Assembly (NCBI GenBank): GCA_902728285.1
Contig: CACVBU010000975.1
Location: 772,637-836,636, forward strand
Direction: 5' to 3'
DNA: 64,000 bases
DNA from: Clytia hemisphaerica
Lineage: Eukaryota; Cnidaria; Hydrozoa; Leptothecata; Clytiidae
The position numbers and the translations under genes were made by a program. Positions 61,001-64,000 of the stretch are shown one piece after another. Position 1 is the first letter of the stretch. Every line of letters begins with the position of its first letter. The notes beneath the pieces are model-generated. The model saw only the letters and a list, made by a program, of their open reading frames with translations, was not told the origin of the DNA and searched no databases.

Positions 61001-63564
61001 CTCAAAAAACGATAGACAACGACTTCTCTATCAGAGGACGTAGGGTCTCTCCAGAGAAATCTCAAAAAGTCTCTATGATCAGGATGGATGCTGATATTCA
61101 AGAAAGCTTGCTTAATATCAGCTAAAATACCAATCTTGTTCATTCTAAAACGTAGTAAAATGTCAAAAATCTTAGCAAGTAAATTTGGACCAGGATAAAG
61201 GCAATCATTCAGAGATACACCATTGACAGAACAAGAAGCATCAAACACGGGCCTTATCTTAGTGGTGACCTTGTCTTCACGGATAACTGGTCTATGGGGA
61301 ATGTAATGAACGGTACCCTCCTCTTTCGCAATCTGCGCCTCAGGCACACGTTCGATAATTCCGTCTTTCTCATAATCAATAAAAATTTTCTCGTAGTCAG
61401 TATTGATACCAAGACGATCGAGACGCGAATTAAGGGATTCCAGACGTTTCACACAGGTCGAAAAGTTGTCAGGCACACTCTCGTGGTCAGGCTTGAAAGG
61501 CAGTTTCGCGACATACCTAGTACCATCATGGTAAATGTCTTTGGTAAATTGGTTAATCACTGAGTTATCCTCGGCACTCTCTGCCTCCTCTATCTGCCAA
61601 AACTTATGGAGCTTGGCATCAAGTGGATCAACAGTTTGTACCTCAACTCTCATTTGATGACTATAAGTCACTTCAGTCAAACCTTTGAAAACAACAGATC
61701 CACTCAAAATCCAACCAAGTGAAGATTCACAAGCCACAACACCTTCCTTGCTCTCACGTCTCTTACCAGTAAAAAAGCGAAAATAAAAATCGATACCAAC
61801 CAATACACCTATACTCAAGTCAAACTCCTCGGAAACATCTGCAAACACCAAATCAGAGAATTCATTCAACTTCTTTGCACAATCCAACTTCTGGTTTGCA
61901 ATCGGGCTACAAATGTCTGGAACACAAAGAGCTTCAACTAAAACGTATTTAGAAGACTTCCGATGTTTCACTTTGAACTGAACAACTTCCAAACGTTTGA
62001 TTTCCGCATTATTCAAATTTCCAAAAGTCTTAATCACTACATTCTCTTTTCTCACGCACTTTAATTTTAAACGCTCTTTTAACTCTGTCGTAATGTAGCT
62101 TCTTTGGCTTCCAGTGTCGAACAACAATCTTGTTTTCACACTGTAGTGACAACTGGAACCAAAGATATCACTAGTTGCAGTCTGCAACAAAACGCTACGT
62201 GAAGAAACTTGAGCACAATTTTGAGAAACAGGAGTAGGAACAGAGTTGCAACTACAACTACAAGGAGCTTTGGATTCAGACTGAGGCTCACTATTTGCAT
62301 CAGTCAAGATCGAGATCTGATTGTTAGAAATGTTATCAGCTTCAGATCTTTGTTTACCTTCATCGCAAATAGAAATGTGATGCCTCTTGTTACACCTATT
62401 ACATGAGTACTTATCTCTACAAGCATTGGAACGATGTCCACGAGCCAAACAAACAAAACACCTCTTTTCTCTAATCAGAATATCCCGACGAGACTGAGTA
62501 TTTGTGACCTTTCGACATTTAGCAGAGCTGTGACTCTTTTTACAAAAGACACAGACGTTCTTCTCAGTATTAGAAAAAAGACCAAGGGCACTATAAAGTG
62601 GATCACTCTCATCAGTTCGCTCAGCTTTTCCGCCACCAGAATTGGTGCAATTTTCCAGAGCTCTAAGTTCTTCATTGAGATAAGTGAGCAATAAATCTAG
62701 TGTCCAGATGGAACTTCCAAACTTCCTAGAGATCACAATTTTTAGCTCGTCAGGGAGTTTCTCTTTTAAGATAGGGATCAAAAGACTGCCATAACCTTTA
62801 GCTTCGAGCTTCAAGGCTTTCAAATTTCGCACACAGCTTTCAACGTGGTTGTAAAGCGTTCGAAGGCTCTTTATGTTGTCTTTTGATCTTATCTTCTGTA
62901 TCCTCAAGAGGGATTGCATGTGTGACGAAATCAAAACTTGCTCGTTCCCATACCTCTCGCATAATATTTCTATGGCTTCCTTGTAATTATCAGAGTTTAG
63001 AGTCAAACCTTTAATCGAATCCAAGGCTTCGCCAGCCAAATATTTTTTCAAAAAATTAAAGCGGTCAATGTCGTTTATGCGCTCATTTTCGTGGATGGAA
63101 ATCTTGAACTGATCCCAAAACCCTTGCCACTTGAGCGGATCACCTTTAAACGTAGGGAGCTCTATCTTTGGAAGTCGAGAAACACTTGCCCCAGAAGAAA
63201 CGGATGCAGTTGGCAAAGAAACAGACGCGGAGCCATTCGATTTTGCTATCTCCAAAAGCTTAATGTCAAGACAAGCATCGATCTCTGTTGCAGGAAACAT
63301 TAACCCCATGCTTTGAACTACATCGTCACTGATCTTTTCAGGGTCTAAAAGTGGGAGAATCTCTTCATTGATATCAGAAAGTTGGGCACAAGTGGAATCT
63401 AGCATAGACTTAAAGGATCTTAACTTAGCCTCAGAAATGTCATCACCTTTAAGATACTTTTCGATATTCTCCATAGTGGATTTTAAGAAAGCTCTAAGGC
63501 CTTCTCTCCGCTTGAGTTTTCGATCCAGTGTCATGGTGATATAAAAGACGGAAACTTCAAACAA
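58036..63564 (-). CDS. BEL/Pao retrotransposon gag-pol polyprotein, intact
   Basis: One 1842-codon frame without breaks; the Met at codon 11 (63534) is an alternative start. In order: gag-like DUF1759 region from about 131 (LPKIELPTFKGDPLKWQGFW); three Cys/His knuckles at about 338-400; aspartic protease with DTGS at 483-486; reverse transcriptase about 765-900 with ADIKQAF (Asp 816) and YVDD (894-897); the Pao-family connecting region (RVLGVEWD, then SLAASIYDPLGILTPI); RNase H with acidic residues about 1089, 1132, 1164 and 1210; integrase zinc site H1425/H1430/C1460/C1463; integrase core Asp 1497, Asp 1566 and Glu 1602 (GGFYERLVRSVK); and the C-terminal DUF5641-like segment (VGDIVLVKDDTHLPRSRWPI). 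There is no envelope frame. All catalytic residues are present, so it may be recently active. It lies downstream of and opposite to the membrane-protein gene. Confidence 0.95.
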   Translation of the reverse strand: MFEVSVFYITMTLDRKLKRREGLRAFLKSTMENIEKYLKGDDISEAKLRSFKSMLDSTCAQLSDINEEILPLLDPEKISDDVVQSMGLMFPATEIDACLDIKLLEIAKSNGSASVSLPTASVSSGASVSRLPKIELPTFKGDPLKWQGFWDQFKISIHENERINDIDRFNFLKKYLAGEALDSIKGLTLNSDNYKEAIEILCERYGNEQVLISSHMQSLLRIQKIRSKDNIKSLRTLYNHVESCVRNLKALKLEAKGYGSLLIPILKEKLPDELKIVISRKFGSSIWTLDLLLTYLNEELRALENCTNSGGGKAERTDESDPLYSALGLFSNTEKNVCVFCKKSHSSAKCRKVTNTQSRRDILIREKRCFVCLARGHRSNACRDKYSCNRCNKRHHISICDEGKQRSEADNISNNQISILTDANSEPQSESKAPCSCSCNSVPTPVSQNCAQVSSRSVLLQTATSDIFGSSCHYSVKTRLLFDTGSQRSYITTELKERLKLKCVRKENVVIKTFGNLNNAEIKRLEVVQFKVKHRKSSKYVLVEALCVPDICSPIANQKLDCAKKLNEFSDLVFADVSEEFDLSIGVLVGIDFYFRFFTGKRRESKEGVVACESSLGWILSGSVVFKGLTEVTYSHQMRVEVQTVDPLDAKLHKFWQIEEAESAEDNSVINQFTKDIYHDGTRYVAKLPFKPDHESVPDNFSTCVKRLESLNSRLDRLGINTDYEKIFIDYEKDGIIERVPEAQIAKEEGTVHYIPHRPVIREDKVTTKIRPVFDASCSVNGVSLNDCLYPGPNLLAKIFDILLRFRMNKIGILADIKQAFLNISIHPDHRDFLRFLWRDPTSSDREVVVYRFLRVVFGLTSSPFLLNGTIRQHMSKYLESDKAFVEQFLSDLYVDDITTGTDTVESGKIFCEKALSSMSDAGLQLRKWTSNDAELQEFFSSKEPPLQPKCIEDDSSFAKSQFQSQDEWKRVLGVEWDISKDVFVFRFDSFLEKGRTITLTKRTILSLAASIYDPLGILTPITARVKTIFQLVCKVKCGWDDKVPPDIACAWYGFLDALESVKIVEIDRFAFVSCNSDTLRVELHGFCDSSEILYCSVVYLRVISETGISIFFLTSKSKVAPLKKVTIPRLELLSCVLLSDLLNNVRSALSGRISVDATRCWSDSKVALCWIKGNRKTWKPWVENRVVSARKVVQKEDWHHIPGKDNPADIPTRMVPQFKDAFCEKWFKGPEILFDEDKLSSFLSNESSLLDTDKSDVLSEARNRFVDFDGRSSYDPFECKDEVLSSVSFLSTTDKSDNDISLSKIIDVGRYSTLQKLIKVTALVYRFVSNIKAKRNNDHVIKDVISSEEQEAALTNWIKEEQRLMKSIPTYRKLTKSLGVFEKDDLLRVRGRFDNADITTDQKHPILIRNATSPFTKLVIWNSHERTKHQGIDSTLADVRRRYWIVQGRKAVKNTIRQCVVCIRFQGRTLRSPPTPDLPDFRVDFHERSFNSVGMDFAGPLYFRNFLDNDKTKKDSLKCYILLLTCATSRAVHLELVPDLSKESFIRAFKRFVARRGTPSLVISDNAKTFRSSTVKRFMTSLNIKQRFILPASPWWGGFYERLVRSVKSSLKKILGLSFLTYEELETVLIEIESSINTRPLTYVNEDDTETIITPNHLIFGTDIHDNFSFVSANTFVPVKRLRHLHKILEHFRNRFSSIYINELRQSHMYREINKPDKRKLVVGDIVLVKDDTHLPRSRWPIAKVEELVSGKDGNIRGAKLSTVTKNGKRGSIHRPLAKIIPFEIVDNHQQTPETPVSPTATEPAQMVENCEKVVHNRGRTSTRKAAIEGQNLRRLRNQYL

Positions 63565-64000
63565 AAGCCAATTAAATCAGAGAAAGAAAAGATTTGGAAA
63601 TTTTCCGACGCGTGCCAATCAAGGAAAGGAAAATTTCAACACCAAATCCAATTACCAAATTAAATAAAAAATCTCAAATACAGCTATCAACAGCTGATCT
63701 AAAAACGATGGGGAAACTTCAAACAATAGAATTCCACCAATCCTCACCTTTTGAAAGAAAAACTCTAGCGAAACACAATCACAATAGCCAAGAGTAAATA
63801 GAAAGAGAGATTCACTATAGCAAAGCAGGAAACTTTAAAATTGGACAAAAACGAGAAAGTATAAGCAAACTTCTCTAGCCAAAAAATCTACTTTGAACAG
63901 AATTTCTTGAGTGCAAAAAATCAAAACAAAAAAAATATCTGTCAAAAAAAATTGTCAGTAAAATGTCCAATAAAACTACGAATTCAGACGGAATTTCGAA
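63565..64000 (-). mobile_element. BEL element 5' leader, continuing beyond the window
   Basis: A-rich 436 bp upstream of the gag-pol start. I could not match it to the 57.3-58.0 kb sequence, so the 5' LTR and primer-binding site should lie beyond base 64000. Confidence 0.5.

Overview
The window is animal nuclear DNA: AT-rich, intron-rich and full of short transposons. It carries Dishevelled, a metazoan Wnt-pathway gene, the spliceosome factor CWC22, and a secreted fibrinogen-domain gene. Long T-rich introns, a PHD-finger ORF1 from a non-LTR element, Penelope-like elements and a BEL retrotransposon suggest a non-vertebrate metazoan. A cnidarian is my best guess, but I cannot name a species from sequence alone.

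Layout. (1) 78-12126, plus strand: the 3' fourteen coding exons of Dishevelled (post-DIX linker, PDZ, DEP, conserved C-terminus). The DIX domain lies upstream of the window. (2) 12127-15819: Dishevelled 3' UTR, then intergenic DNA almost wholly made of small inverted-repeat elements. (3) 15820-53258, plus strand: CWC22 in 24 exons whose phases all fit (2715 nt, 904 codons plus stop). The first 11-nt coding exon is an inference; the other 23 are clear. Its introns hold most of the window's repeats: a Penelope-like element with an inverted duplication inside a TIR transposon (17.1-20.2 kb), a decayed non-LTR ORF1 (22.3-23.3 kb), two TTAA-flanked elements, many MITEs with readable target-site duplications, two Penelope 3' ends carrying a hammerhead-like fold, and two tandem-repeat arrays (87 bp and about 188 bp). 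(4) 35452-36411, plus strand, inside CWC22 intron 13: an intronless gene for a secreted PAN-like plus fibrinogen-C protein, followed 5 nt after its stop by 18 copies of the 87-bp repeat. (5) 54587-56936, plus strand: a four-exon gene for an unrecognised single-pass membrane protein with a Cys-rich juxtamembrane stretch. (6) 57.3-64.0 kb, minus strand: a BEL/Pao LTR retrotransposon with one intact 1842-codon gag-pol frame. Its 5' LTR is beyond the window.

The host genes do not form an operon and have unrelated jobs (Wnt signalling, splicing/exon-junction-complex loading, secreted recognition protein, membrane protein). The main biological interest is the transposon ecology inside CWC22. Several insertions sit within 6-50 nt of splice sites, one MITE seems to supply a poly(A) signal, and one has about 15 copies of a 7-bp motif in 346 bp. 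Exon structures were derived by reading frames and splice sites by eye; no alignment or RNA evidence was available.
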